From: JBBATK01 sp040398805
GTDB lineage: Bacteria; Bacteroidota; Ignavibacteria; Kapaibacteriales; NICIL-2
Length of the DNA: 64,000 nucleotides
Direction: 5' to 3'
NCBI GenBank assembly: GCA_040398805.1
Contig: JBBATK010000007.1
Location: 1-64,000, forward strand
Under the pieces are notes generated by a model that was not told the origin of the DNA, did not search any database, and was given only the letters and a program-made list of their open reading frames with translations. The stretch's first letter is position 1. The number at the start of each line of letters is the position of its first letter. The translations under genes and the position numbers were made by a program. Of this stretch, positions 29,018 to 37,957 are shown one piece after another.

Positions 29018-30064
29018 ATGCGCTTCTTACACTCCTTCCTTCTGCTGTCGCTCTGCGCAATCATCGTTCCCTCAGTCCTTCGTGCGCAGAAACCCACCGT
29101 GGATTTCACCGCCGATAAAGTGGTGGGCTGCGCACCGCTGACGGTGTCCTTCTCTGACAAGAGCAGCGTGGACGTCATCGACTGGCAGTGGGACGTGGAC
29201 GGAAACGGGTCTGTGGACTATGTAGCCGACCCTGAACCCACACATACCTACCTGTCGCCCGGCCTCTATACGGTCAAACTCGTGGTCATGAATTTCGTGG
29301 ACAGTGCCGTACTTGTGCGCACGCGATACATACGCGTCACCTCCGCACCGTCCGTCACCATTCCGCAACAGTCGGTGTGCCGAGGAGACTCGATCTCCAT
29401 CCGACCCACCATTTTCGGCGGAGTGAGACCGTTCACGTACTTCTGGTCCGCGGTGGACTTCCCCTTCGTCTCGACGGATTCCATCCCCAAGTTCGGACCT
29501 GATACGACGCGCATGTGGACACTCACCATCACCGATTCCGTGGGCTGCACCACCGAGACGCCGTTCGCCATCCTTGTCAAGCCCGGTCCGGATAAACCGC
29601 TCATCGAGCGTACGGGATTCACCCTGACATCCTCCACCATCGCATCGCGCTATCAATGGTTCCTGAACGGCAAAGCCATCAGCGGCGCCGTATCGCGGTC
29701 GTACACCTATGATACTTCGAAAGTATCAGGATGGATACTCGTCGAAGTCCGGGACGTGAGTGGCTGTGGATCGCGATCAGACTCACTTCAGCTCGGCACC
29801 GTCGCCTCCGTGAACGACGATGAGCAGATGTCGTGGATAGCGTACCCGAATCCCGTATCGGACCGGTTATCCGTATCGGGACTTTCCTGCGTGCCGCAAG
29901 ACGTCGAGATTTTCTCCATGCTCGGTGAACGGGTGGGCGTTGTCGCGCCCGATGTTCGCGGAAACTCCTGCAGTATCTCCATGGCCGAACTACCCGCGGG
30001 CACCTATATCGTCGGCATCCGATGCAACGAGAATCGTCGTTTCCTGCGCGTCATCAAGCAATAA
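29018..30064 (+). CDS. PKD-domain T9SS-sorted protein
   Basis: 348 residues: signal peptide (MRFLHSFLLLSLCAIIVPSVLRAQ), then a PKD domain (GCAPLTVSFSDKSS ... WQWDVDGNG ... PTHTYLSPGLYTVKLVV), a second immunoglobulin-like stretch, and a T9SS type A sorting domain (AYPNPVSDRLSV ... GTYIVGIRCNENRRFLRVIKQ). PKD modules commonly serve in cell-surface adhesion or protein interaction. It lies 67 nt upstream of the ECF sigma gene on the same strand and may be part of that cluster. Its C-terminal end (RIRC/GIRC-E-R...KQ) resembles that of the protein at 51906. Confidence 0.85.
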   Translation: MRFLHSFLLLSLCAIIVPSVLRAQKPTVDFTADKVVGCAPLTVSFSDKSSVDVIDWQWDVDGNGSVDYVADPEPTHTYLSPGLYTVKLVVMNFVDSAVLVRTRYIRVTSAPSVTIPQQSVCRGDSISIRPTIFGGVRPFTYFWSAVDFPFVSTDSIPKFGPDTTRMWTLTITDSVGCTTETPFAILVKPGPDKPLIERTGFTLTSSTIASRYQWFLNGKAISGAVSRSYTYDTSKVSGWILVEVRDVSGCGSRSDSLQLGTVASVNDDEQMSWIAYPNPVSDRLSVSGLSCVPQDVEIFSMLGERVGVVAPDVRGNSCSISMAELPAGTYIVGIRCNENRRFLRVIKQ

Positions 30065-30131
30065 ATGGTCAGTCGTATATTTTCCGTCGTACGGCGAAAC
30101 AACCCCCCGGACAACGTGTTGATACAGACGT

Positions 30132-30695
30132 ATGGACAATCTGCGAGCATACCCTGATACAAAACTGTACACGCTTCTTTGCGACGAGACGCGCAAAGAG
30201 GCTGCGTTCACCGAACTGTATTCCCGGTATTCCCAGCGAATCTATCTGTATTGCCGGAAGATCCTCGGCGACGACCAAGCGGCCCGCGACATCTTTCAGG
30301 ACACCTTCATACGGTTCCTGAACAGCGCGAACGCCACGCGCGAAATGACGAACGTGCCCGCCTTCCTGCTCCGGATCGCCCGAAATCTCTGTTTGAACTG
30401 GAAGCGCGACCATGGGTCGCGGACCGTCGAGTTCAGCGAGCTTGCCATCGGCACGCACGACCGGCAAGTGGAGTCACGGGAACTCGCCGGACTCATCACG
30501 ATGGCGCTCGACCTCCTGCCCGATGATCATCGCGAAGCGCTGGTCTTGCAGATGTATCAGGGGATGTCGTACGAAGAGATCGGCGAAGAGCTCAACGTAC
30601 CGGTCTCCACCGTTCGGAACTGGGTGGTTCGCGCGAAGAAGAAGATGCGCGAGATCCTTGCTCCCTACTTCGCCGAGGGTACCTCGGACACCTGA
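30132..30695 (+). CDS. ECF-type RNA polymerase sigma factor
   Basis: 187-residue sigma-70 family, extracytoplasmic-function type. Region 2 covers about 22-92 (AAFTELYSRYSQRIYLYCRKIL, DIFQDTFIRFLNS, PAFLLRIARNLCLNWKR), and region 4 about 125-175 (LLPDDHREALVLQMYQGMSYEEIGEEL, STVRNWVVRAKKKMREIL). Regions 3 and 1 are absent, as expected for ECF factors. It is followed 42 nt later by a membrane protein with an anti-sigma-like N-terminus, its likely regulator. Target genes unknown. Confidence 0.92.
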   Translation: MDNLRAYPDTKLYTLLCDETRKEAAFTELYSRYSQRIYLYCRKILGDDQAARDIFQDTFIRFLNSANATREMTNVPAFLLRIARNLCLNWKRDHGSRTVEFSELAIGTHDRQVESRELAGLITMALDLLPDDHREALVLQMYQGMSYEEIGEELNVPVSTVRNWVVRAKKKMREILAPYFAEGTSDT

Positions 30696-30737
30696 CCTTT
30701 TTTTCCTTCGATAATCAATCATTCTTCCTCTCAGATC

Positions 30738-32117
30738 ATGCAGTCATTCTCATCACCATCGGAGCTCATCGACGTCTTTCTCGACGGCGAGCACACAGGC
30801 ACGGAGAGGGCGGTCCTCTTCAGCGCTCTGGGTGCAAACACCGATCTTCAGGCGGAGTTCGAAGAAGCCCTGCGCATCCGCACCGCAGCATTGACCGATG
30901 CCGCTCTCACCATGCCGCCTCCGGAACTCACGGGAGCACTCATGGCACGGGCTGGCTTCGGGGCGAGCGTTGCCGCAGGAACAGCCGCAGGAACAGCCGC
31001 AGGAACAGCCGCAGGAACAGCCGCAGGATCGGCTCTTGTACCGGCGGCGTCAGCCGGCTTCTTGAGCTCGATCGGGACGTCTCTTGCCTCCCTCTTCACT
31101 ATTCTCCGCATACCGTTGCTGACCGGCGTTCTTGGGTTCTTCGCGGGCTCCATGTACTCCGGTTCCGGCACACCAGTCTCCTCGACAGAGGTACCACAAC
31201 GCATGAGCATCAGTGCTCGCTCTGTCACTCCAGCGATCTCGGCGTCACCGTCATCCGAAACCGAATCATCAGGCAGGCCCCAAAGCAGTGCCGCCATGAA
31301 CGACGAAGGAAGCGTGAACCGGACGTCGGCGCACGCCGATTCGGAGAGCGCATCGCCATCCCCGGGAATGCCTGAGTCAGCTCAAGCGAAGGAAACCTTT
31401 GAAAACAATCGAGGAACAACCCCGAGCGGTCTTGCAGACGGCATCGGAGGTCCTGAAGCGAACGTTGATGCGGGACCACGCGATGGTGCGCAGTTGCAAT
31501 CTCCGGCAACGTCCGACGACCTGCGCTCTGTGCCGTACACCGTCCGTTCCCAATCCACCACGGTCACCTACGCGGTACCGGATTTCGAGCCTCCGCAGTG
31601 GCGCTCGGACATGGTGAACAGCCCCTCGACGTCGTTGCTCGAGGTCAGCATCCGTGGCACGCGCGGACTGAGTCAGACCCTCGATTCCTTGGTGAACAGA
31701 GCGGACGCGGTGAATATGGGAAATGTCGGGGTGGGGCTCCGGTATGCGGTCTCACCGAACCTGCAGGTGCTTCTTGAAGGCGGACGGGAGAATTTCGCGA
31801 CGTATGTCTACGATAACACCGCGGGTACGGCTCCGTTCAGGATACAGCAGAACATCGTCTGGGCGGCCGCGGGCGTGCGCGGTGTCGTCGATGTGTTCGC
31901 GGATGATCTCCACACAGCGATATTCGGTCAACTGCTCGTTGGCGCAAGCGACGTCGGGGCGCTTGTCCGTCCCATGGCAGGCCTGCAATGGAAACCCGAT
32001 AGCCGCATCACGTTGTTCGGCGGCGTGGAGCAGATGGTTCTTCAGACGCGCGCTCAAGGAACGACGGGCATAGGTTCGAAGTTCTCCGTGACCTATGGCC
32101 TGTCGCTGAGTTTCTGA
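30738..32117 (+). CDS. Anti-sigma-like membrane protein fused to a beta-barrel-like C-terminus
   Basis: 459 residues, adjacent to an ECF sigma gene. Residues ~8-50 (ELIDVFLDGEHTGTERAVLF ... LQAEFEEALRI) resemble the N-terminal helical part of cytosolic anti-sigma domains but lack the zinc HxxxCxxC motif. Residues 78-97 are AAGT repeats encoded by a 12-bp tandem repeat. One membrane helix spans ~113-139. A Ser/Pro-rich low-complexity linker covers ~140-290. Residues ~300-459 are amphipathic strands (LLEVSIRGTRGL, VGLRYAVSPNLQVLLEGGRE, ITLFGGVEQMVL) ending KFSVTYGLSLSF, the C-terminal Phe pattern of outer-membrane barrels. The domain order suggests a trans-envelope sensor. No family name is known to me; the anti-sigma role is inferred from context. 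Confidence 0.7.
   Translation: MQSFSSPSELIDVFLDGEHTGTERAVLFSALGANTDLQAEFEEALRIRTAALTDAALTMPPPELTGALMARAGFGASVAAGTAAGTAAGTAAGTAAGSALVPAASAGFLSSIGTSLASLFTILRIPLLTGVLGFFAGSMYSGSGTPVSSTEVPQRMSISARSVTPAISASPSSETESSGRPQSSAAMNDEGSVNRTSAHADSESASPSPGMPESAQAKETFENNRGTTPSGLADGIGGPEANVDAGPRDGAQLQSPATSDDLRSVPYTVRSQSTTVTYAVPDFEPPQWRSDMVNSPSTSLLEVSIRGTRGLSQTLDSLVNRADAVNMGNVGVGLRYAVSPNLQVLLEGGRENFATYVYDNTAGTAPFRIQQNIVWAAAGVRGVVDVFADDLHTAIFGQLLVGASDVGALVRPMAGLQWKPDSRITLFGGVEQMVLQTRAQGTTGIGSKFSVTYGLSLSF
30972..31029. repeat. 12-bp in-frame tandem repeat (AAGT-coding)
   Basis: Four exact copies of GCCGCAGGAACA (30972-31019) and a fifth imperfect copy to 31029 lie in the anti-sigma-like gene. Each unit encodes Ala-Ala-Gly-Thr, so gain or loss of a unit keeps the frame and changes linker length before the membrane helix. 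Confidence 0.9.
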
Positions 32118-32123
32118 CGTCTC

Positions 32124-32143
32124 TTTTCCCTTGGCAGGGAAAA
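32124..32143. repeat. 8-bp inverted repeat between genes
   Basis: TTTTCCCT and AGGGAAAA are separated by TGGC, just after the stop at 32117. No T-tract follows on the + strand, so it is not a standard terminator. Confidence 0.4.
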
Positions 32144-32204
32144 AGATTATGCTCATTTTACGGGAGACCTAGTTGACGGGGAAACGAACACGTCCATACT
32201 GCGC

Positions 32205-33164
32205 ATGATATCGAAGCGCGACATACTCTCGAACGCGTCGATCCTTGTGGTCGCTCTGATGCTTGCTCTTACGGGATGCAAGGAGAGCAGTCTCGTCCCT
32301 CTCGAGTCCCGAGGTAAACTCGATGATTTCGTGGGACGAGAGTGGATGTTGTCGGAGGAGAATCGTGATCCCGAAGACACGACGGTCACGCAAAAAGGCT
32401 GGGTTCTGGATCTGCGCGCCGACGGCTCGTACTCCGCTTCCGGCCCCACCACCCCCTCGTCATCAGGTCGCTGGGTGTACAACGCCAGCGATTCGACCAT
32501 CACGTTGGTGTCGGCAGACGGACGGTCGCGCGTGTCCTTCATCCTCGATAGTATCAGCGGCGCCTCTGCAGTGTTGAAGAAAGCCTCCTCCAGAGAGACA
32601 CTCGTCTTCAAACAAAAGTCCGACCCCCTTCTTACCGTTTCAGGAGATCTCGTTTTCGAGAAGAACGTCCCCGTCCCCTCCTCGCGTGCGGTCCACGTGG
32701 TATGGAAGATGCTCGGCACGGCCGATCGCTACATGGTCTGGGGAAGCGGCACCATCGATGAACTCAACGGCACGTTCCGACTGGAGTACAACGCCTATCC
32801 ACCGGATTCGGTCGTGCGGCGTTTCTATGGGTGCAACGGCAAGGTGGGTATCGGTCACATTGTCGTCCTGCGTGACGGAACAAGCGGCTCGGATGGCAGT
32901 ATCATCAACGGTCCGTTGATTTCCCGTATCTCGGCCATCGTTCGCAATCGTGCCTTGGTGTTCGTGTTCGGACGTCTGGCAGACTCTCCGTGCGTGCAGA
33001 CCTTACCATGGACCGGTTGGTTCCAGAGCGGATACAACCTCGGTGAATCCCTCGTCACCCCGAGCGGTGCCGCGTTCTACCGTCCAATCCAAAACGGACC
33101 TCTCTCCCTCATCTTCACCGACGAAGCTATCGCCTTGCAAACCCCTGTGTGGTGGCAGATGTAA
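32205..33164 (+). CDS. Lipoprotein of unknown function
   Basis: 319 residues. A lipoprotein signal peptide ends in the lipobox LALTGC with Cys25. The following KESS sequence does not show the Asp+2 inner-membrane retention signal. The mature protein is beta-rich with a META/lipocalin-like feel at its start (REWMLSEEN ... GWVLDLRADGSYSASG ... SGRWVYNAS), similar to extracellular META-domain or lipocalin-like proteins, but this is weak. It is last in the + strand cluster with the sigma factor and anti-sigma-like gene (87 nt after). Function unknown. Confidence 0.7.
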   Translation: MISKRDILSNASILVVALMLALTGCKESSLVPLESRGKLDDFVGREWMLSEENRDPEDTTVTQKGWVLDLRADGSYSASGPTTPSSSGRWVYNASDSTITLVSADGRSRVSFILDSISGASAVLKKASSRETLVFKQKSDPLLTVSGDLVFEKNVPVPSSRAVHVVWKMLGTADRYMVWGSGTIDELNGTFRLEYNAYPPDSVVRRFYGCNGKVGIGHIVVLRDGTSGSDGSIINGPLISRISAIVRNRALVFVFGRLADSPCVQTLPWTGWFQSGYNLGESLVTPSGAAFYRPIQNGPLSLIFTDEAIALQTPVWWQM

Positions 33165-33288
33165 GAGAACAGTATCCGGGCCCCCGAAATAGTCATCCTG
33201 CTCTCACCTCTGTCGCTCCTGTCACCGATTCTTGTTTCATCATCCACCGGTCGCTCATGTCGACGATATCGGCATGTGCAACGGATGG

Positions 33289-34926
33289 TCAATCCGACTC
33301 TCGATATCCGGCCGGCAACCTCGGCGACACCATGATGGTGTCTTCCCGCTCCAGTACCACCGCCCCCACCGCCGCGCCCTTTGGTTTACGAACGTGCGAC
33401 CGTTGGGTATAGACCACGGGTGTGTACTTCGCGTTTCGCGCTTTGGAATAATAGGCAACGATAGCCGCAGCAGTCTCGAGGACGTTCTTCGGCGGCTTGG
33501 TGGACTGGGAAGACCGCAGAACCGCATGCGAGCCGCTCACGCCACGCGCGTGGAGCCACAGGTCCTTCTGCTTTGCGAACTTCATGGTCAGTTCGTCATT
33601 GTTCTGCGCACTCCGGCCCACGTACAGCGTCCACCCTTCGGCCAGCTCGAACACGCGATACGGCGAGACATCCGCTTTCTTGGCTGTTGACGGACCTGAA
33701 GGATCGTCGAGGTTCTCTTTTTTCATGATGATCTGGAAGTCATTGTAGGAGACTGCTTCTCGAATGGCGTCCCGCATGGCGCGAAGCTCTGCGCAACGGG
33801 CTTCGAGCTTCGGACTTCTCCCCTGTGCCGTGCGAGCGGCCACCTCGGCGCGGCGGGCGCGAGCGTAATACGACTGAGCGTTTTCCGCATACTGCAGCTT
33901 GGGATCGAGCAGTATGGTAACGTCTTCACCGCTCCAGCCGGTGAGCACGACCTGTTCGTCACCGGAACGATGGACGTCCGGCGTGCTCAGCAAGAGGTCT
34001 GCTTTGTACCGTAACTCCTGCGCCCTGGAGCCACGGTCGATATACGCCTGGATCTCGCTTACCGCTTTCTCCGCTTTTCGAAGTTCCCGATCCACATAAG
34101 CGCTCAAGCGTCGTCGTGTATTTTCGGTGCGACGTTCGCGGAAACGCGTACGAAGGATATCCTCGACGGCAACGAGAACGGAGCCGGGACTCTCCCGCAT
34201 CCGCTCATGTCCGCGAAGGTCGATGAGCGAAAGCATCTCCTCCCCTTCCGGCGTTCGACACACCACCGGATTCGGTGGCACGCGAAGGCAATCCTCCACG
34301 ACGGCTGTAGCAATGCGTGAGCAACGGTCGCGTTCATCGGCCGTGCAGTCGTCCCATAGCCGAGCCGCGTCCACATCGCTTCTTCGGCACACCTCGTCCG
34401 CATACACCGGTCCGAGCAGAAGCGTGCACCGGGACAGAGCTTGAAGGACGGTGGTGCCGGGAGGGACATCGGACAGGGTCCACGATGTCTCCGTTCCCTG
34501 ACTCTGTTCCCGTCCCATGAGCTTGTCCCGTTCCTTCAGACAATCGACGACACGATTCTCTTCGTCGACGCAGAGCACATTGGCGCGACCTCCGCTGTAA
34601 AGTCGGACGACGATGTTCACCGTGGTCGTCTCGATGACGAGGACACGGTCCCTACGTGGCTGGAACACCCGTTGGATGCGAGCCTGCCGAATCTGTGGGA
34701 ACACGTCATGGGTATGATGACGGGGTCTGCCGCGATGCGCGCGCGCGGAGACGGCGACGATCGGCTCCGTGAAATAGACTTCCACGTCCATGGCGTCTGC
34801 AGCACCTTCACATCGGAACACCACCGTATCGTCCCGATGAACGAAGCACTCCACGATGCGCATGCCCCGCAAGCGTTCGTCGAGTTCTCGAGCCACATGA
34901 AAGATGGTGAAAGGATGGCGGACCAT
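33289..34926 (-). CDS. rqcH: RqcH/Rqc2-type NFACT protein of ribosome quality control
   Basis: 545 residues. RqcH binds stalled 50S subunits with peptidyl-tRNA and adds C-terminal alanine tails. Seen are the NFACT-N region with the conserved Asp93-Arg94 pair (QPRRDRVLVIE), a coiled-coil middle (~270-400) and the C-terminal NFACT-R RNA-binding domain (WTLYVGRSAQNNDELTMKFA, DLWLHARGVSGSHAVLR, KYTPVVYTQRSHVRKPKGAA). The start codon lies 3 nt after the stop of the repeat/HEAT protein gene, so the two are in one transcript. Confidence 0.93.
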   Translation of the reverse strand: MVRHPFTIFHVARELDERLRGMRIVECFVHRDDTVVFRCEGAADAMDVEVYFTEPIVAVSARAHRGRPRHHTHDVFPQIRQARIQRVFQPRRDRVLVIETTTVNIVVRLYSGGRANVLCVDEENRVVDCLKERDKLMGREQSQGTETSWTLSDVPPGTTVLQALSRCTLLLGPVYADEVCRRSDVDAARLWDDCTADERDRCSRIATAVVEDCLRVPPNPVVCRTPEGEEMLSLIDLRGHERMRESPGSVLVAVEDILRTRFRERRTENTRRRLSAYVDRELRKAEKAVSEIQAYIDRGSRAQELRYKADLLLSTPDVHRSGDEQVVLTGWSGEDVTILLDPKLQYAENAQSYYARARRAEVAARTAQGRSPKLEARCAELRAMRDAIREAVSYNDFQIIMKKENLDDPSGPSTAKKADVSPYRVFELAEGWTLYVGRSAQNNDELTMKFAKQKDLWLHARGVSGSHAVLRSSQSTKPPKNVLETAAAIVAYYSKARNAKYTPVVYTQRSHVRKPKGAAVGAVVLEREDTIMVSPRLPAGYRESD

Positions 34927-34929
34927 ACC

Positions 34930-37890
34930 CTAGGGTTTCGTTGATGGAGCAGGAGCAGCCGGTGTGGTCACGGGAGCAGGGCGTACGGCGTCCGCCGGTA
35001 TTTTCGCCGTTCCCTTCTTTCCGGGTTTCTCTTTCTTCGCACGTTTCCTCCCTTTCTTCTCGATTGGAGGTGGAACGGCCGTCGTGGTCGCGATGCGTGA
35101 GGGCGGACCCAACTCCGTCACGAGCGCGGCATCCGACTCTTTCGCCCGACACACATCCAGAACCTCCACCCACAGGGCCGTCTTCTCGCCGCGAACGGTC
35201 CTATAGGTCGCCTCCCTTTCCTCAGGGTCCATCTCCATGATCATGCCTGCAACGCTGTCGCGAGAGGCTGCAGTATCCAGGGCATGGAGCGCTCGGATGA
35301 GCGACCGCCGTGCGTGCGGAAGTGCATAGATGTCGAAGGCATCGCGCACGATGGTGAACGCCAGAGACGGAACCGAGCGAAGTCCCATGCCCACGGCATT
35401 GCGTACGAGTTGGGTGACGTCGTTGATGGCAGGCTTGAGGACATCCAACACCGAGGCGGGAGACCGTGACGCGATGGTATATGCGGCACGCATACGGACA
35501 TGCGAGACGGTATCCTTCAGCAAAGGCACGCACTTCATGATCAGATCATCGAACTTTCCTTCCCCGATATTCTGCGCTGCCGCGGCTCGCACTCTCCAGT
35601 CCGGATGTTGCATGCTCTGCACGATGATCGGACCCGCACTTGTCATCGAACATTTTCCCGCCAGCCACAAACAGAACTGCACGGTCGAGAGCACGGGCGA
35701 CGTCAAGGAGTCGGTAACGAGGTTCGTCACTGCCACCGTGTCGCGCTTGTAGATGGCGGGCATCATGTTCTCCATGGCAAGACGTTCCCGTGGCTGCGTC
35801 GTTCCCAAGTAGCGAGCAAGGAAGGCAAGGGCATCGGGACGGCGGACGATGCTATCGCGCGCGGGTTGGACCATGTACTGGAATTTCTGCGGGGCCGTGC
35901 AGGCCTGCACGAACAGGGAATCGAGAGATCTCGCCAACGGGTATCGTTTCGTCGTGGTATCGACGGTTATGGGTGACGCCACTTTCGCCGATGAGGTGTC
36001 GTCGGCAACATCCAGGAAGACGCCGAATGTGGACTTCGTCTCCGTCGATGCGTTACGTCTGGGTTCACCATACACATCACTTCCCTCGCCATCGGCGAAG
36101 ATGCCGATCAATCCGTAGGAGCGGCGGAAGTCGGAGTAGCCGAAGCAATTGGAAGGATTGCGTGCGATGTATGCATCATTGCCGCGCACATCGGTGAAGA
36201 TGCTGATGGCATTGGCGTTGCCGCCGCCAAGGGAGAGCGACTCCGCCACATACGAGTCATTGCCGGTCTCGTCCACGAGCATGCCCACGCCCACGTCGTG
36301 TCCGCACCCCTGCGAGACGCCGTGGGACACATAGACGTCATCACCTTTCCGGTCCAGCAGCACTCCATGCGCAAAATGAATCCCTGCTCCTTGCGCATAC
36401 TGATATGCTTGATACCGATCCTCGCCGGCTTCATCGATCAACGCGGCATACCCGAACCAATACGATGAGCCCTGTCCGTAGATATCACAGGTGTAGGTAT
36501 CATTCCCCTTACTGTCCACAAGGATACCGAAGCCGCCTCCGGCGATAGGCCTGTTCCCGAGCGACGCGCCCTGGGTGAACGACACGTAGTGTTCGTCGTA
36601 GCGAAGGACGTCGACGAACGGACTAACGGCCGAGTAGATATCGTTACCTGCCTTATCTACCAGATACCCGCCGCCGCGCGTGCCGCCGAAGGCCTGACCG
36701 TATGCCTGCACGGTGTAGGAGTCGTTACCTTCGCAATCGACCAGCAGTCCCACACCGAACGCGCCGGCACCTTCGGCAAAGGTCCCGCCCGCGTAGACAT
36801 CGCTACCCGCTCCGTCGTACAGTGCACCCACGCCGAAGAGTCCCGCACCGAGCGAGAACGATCCAGCCTTATAGAAGTCGTTGCCGGACATGTCCACGAG
36901 CAGACTGCCACCGAAGATACCGGCAGCGAGCGAGTATGATGAACCGACATACTCGTCGTCACCGGAAAGATCGACGATGACACGTAAGGCCCGTGCCGCT
37001 GCACTCTCCTTTGTCTGCGTGCACACGTACCGGTCCTCGCCGCCCACATCCAGGATGAGCAGGTAATCGCCACGATACTCGTCACGTCCGGCACTGCCGA
37101 TGTACACACGTCCGTACGGCGAATCGATGATGCATGACTTCACCGAATCGCGCAGAACACTGATGCCCGTCTGGGCCAGCGCACCGCTCAGAATCAAGTG
37201 CTTGTACAGCGAGAGCGAAATCGACGTTATCCGTTCGTTATCGGTAAGAGCCGCCTCATCGAAGAAGCGACGCGCAATGGAATCACCACGCAGCTCGGCG
37301 GCTTTGAGTTCGAACGGCGATGCGCCGGCATCCTCCTGACTCATCATGTAGAGCGAGTCGGCATGCGTGCGCAGGAACGCGTTCTTCATGAGCGCGGCAT
37401 GAGGTCCTTGCATGGCTTTGGCAGCGCGGAGGACGGGGAACACGAACTGGCGGATCAGATACGACATCGTGAAGCCGTCCACATACGACACCGGCAGCGG
37501 CGTTCCATTTGCCGAGCTAATGGAGATGGGAATGTCGAGCGGAGCCGCGGAGGCGTAATCCAATGGCTGATACACTCCAAGAAGGCAGTCGCTCATGGCG
37601 CGAGTGAAGAGGGCCTCACCCTGATCGGGCCCCACGTCCCGCAGCACTCTCGCATACAATGATGCGTAGTCCAAACTCTTCAGCGGTGTCGCGAAAAGGG
37701 TGCTGACGGCGGAGGGACGGTGCATGTCCGCCGAGACGATATCCGCACGCAACGAACAGTCCTTCTTGCTCATGTCCATTACCGACAAGGCGGAATCGAT
37801 CAATCCGATGACACGCTTGGAGACCGGTTCCTGCGCGGGGGCGAGGACCGTGACGAAGAAGAAGGCGACGAGGTGAAGGCGAATCCGCAT
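34930..37890 (-). CDS. Exported D-x-x-G-N-D-x-Y repeat solenoid with C-terminal HEAT-like repeats
   Basis: 986 residues from the ATG at 37890; an earlier in-frame ATG would delay the signal peptide (MRIRLHLVAFFFVTVLAPAQ). Residues 21-260 are helical and unassigned. Residues 262-608 contain thirteen copies of a unit of about 26 residues with the core D-x-x-G-[NDES]-D-x-Y (DMSGNDFY, DCEGNDSY, DETGNDSY) and a Gly-rich strand, suggesting a beta-solenoid that could bind metal. About 755-870 holds HEAT-like helical repeats (WRVRAAAAQNIGEG, SHVRMRAAYTIASRS). The tail (935-986) is basic and Pro/Ala-rich. No T9SS domain is visible. It precedes rqcH by 3 nt. I do not recognise the repeat as a named family; unlike RTX it is not a nine-residue unit. 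Confidence 0.75.
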   Translation of the reverse strand: MRIRLHLVAFFFVTVLAPAQEPVSKRVIGLIDSALSVMDMSKKDCSLRADIVSADMHRPSAVSTLFATPLKSLDYASLYARVLRDVGPDQGEALFTRAMSDCLLGVYQPLDYASAAPLDIPISISSANGTPLPVSYVDGFTMSYLIRQFVFPVLRAAKAMQGPHAALMKNAFLRTHADSLYMMSQEDAGASPFELKAAELRGDSIARRFFDEAALTDNERITSISLSLYKHLILSGALAQTGISVLRDSVKSCIIDSPYGRVYIGSAGRDEYRGDYLLILDVGGEDRYVCTQTKESAAARALRVIVDLSGDDEYVGSSYSLAAGIFGGSLLVDMSGNDFYKAGSFSLGAGLFGVGALYDGAGSDVYAGGTFAEGAGAFGVGLLVDCEGNDSYTVQAYGQAFGGTRGGGYLVDKAGNDIYSAVSPFVDVLRYDEHYVSFTQGASLGNRPIAGGGFGILVDSKGNDTYTCDIYGQGSSYWFGYAALIDEAGEDRYQAYQYAQGAGIHFAHGVLLDRKGDDVYVSHGVSQGCGHDVGVGMLVDETGNDSYVAESLSLGGGNANAISIFTDVRGNDAYIARNPSNCFGYSDFRRSYGLIGIFADGEGSDVYGEPRRNASTETKSTFGVFLDVADDTSSAKVASPITVDTTTKRYPLARSLDSLFVQACTAPQKFQYMVQPARDSIVRRPDALAFLARYLGTTQPRERLAMENMMPAIYKRDTVAVTNLVTDSLTSPVLSTVQFCLWLAGKCSMTSAGPIIVQSMQHPDWRVRAAAAQNIGEGKFDDLIMKCVPLLKDTVSHVRMRAAYTIASRSPASVLDVLKPAINDVTQLVRNAVGMGLRSVPSLAFTIVRDAFDIYALPHARRSLIRALHALDTAASRDSVAGMIMEMDPEEREATYRTVRGEKTALWVEVLDVCRAKESDAALVTELGPPSRIATTTAVPPPIEKKGRKRAKKEKPGKKGTAKIPADAVRPAPVTTPAAPAPSTKP

Positions 37891-37957
37891 GACGAGGTTT
37901 GAAAGCTCCCTGAATGAGAACGCAGGAACTCCCCGAGCGTTCATGATCGAAGGGAAT

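Noticed and set aside
31382..31567. Possible small gene on either strand within the linker of the anti-sigma-like protein
   Set aside because: No ribosome site, no motif, and the parent frame is open and continuous.
35000..35060. Low-complexity Lys/Ala/Pro-coding stretch considered as an assembly artefact or pseudogene end
   Set aside because: It stays in frame to a stop just before rqcH and fits a basic, Pro/Ala-rich C-terminal tail.
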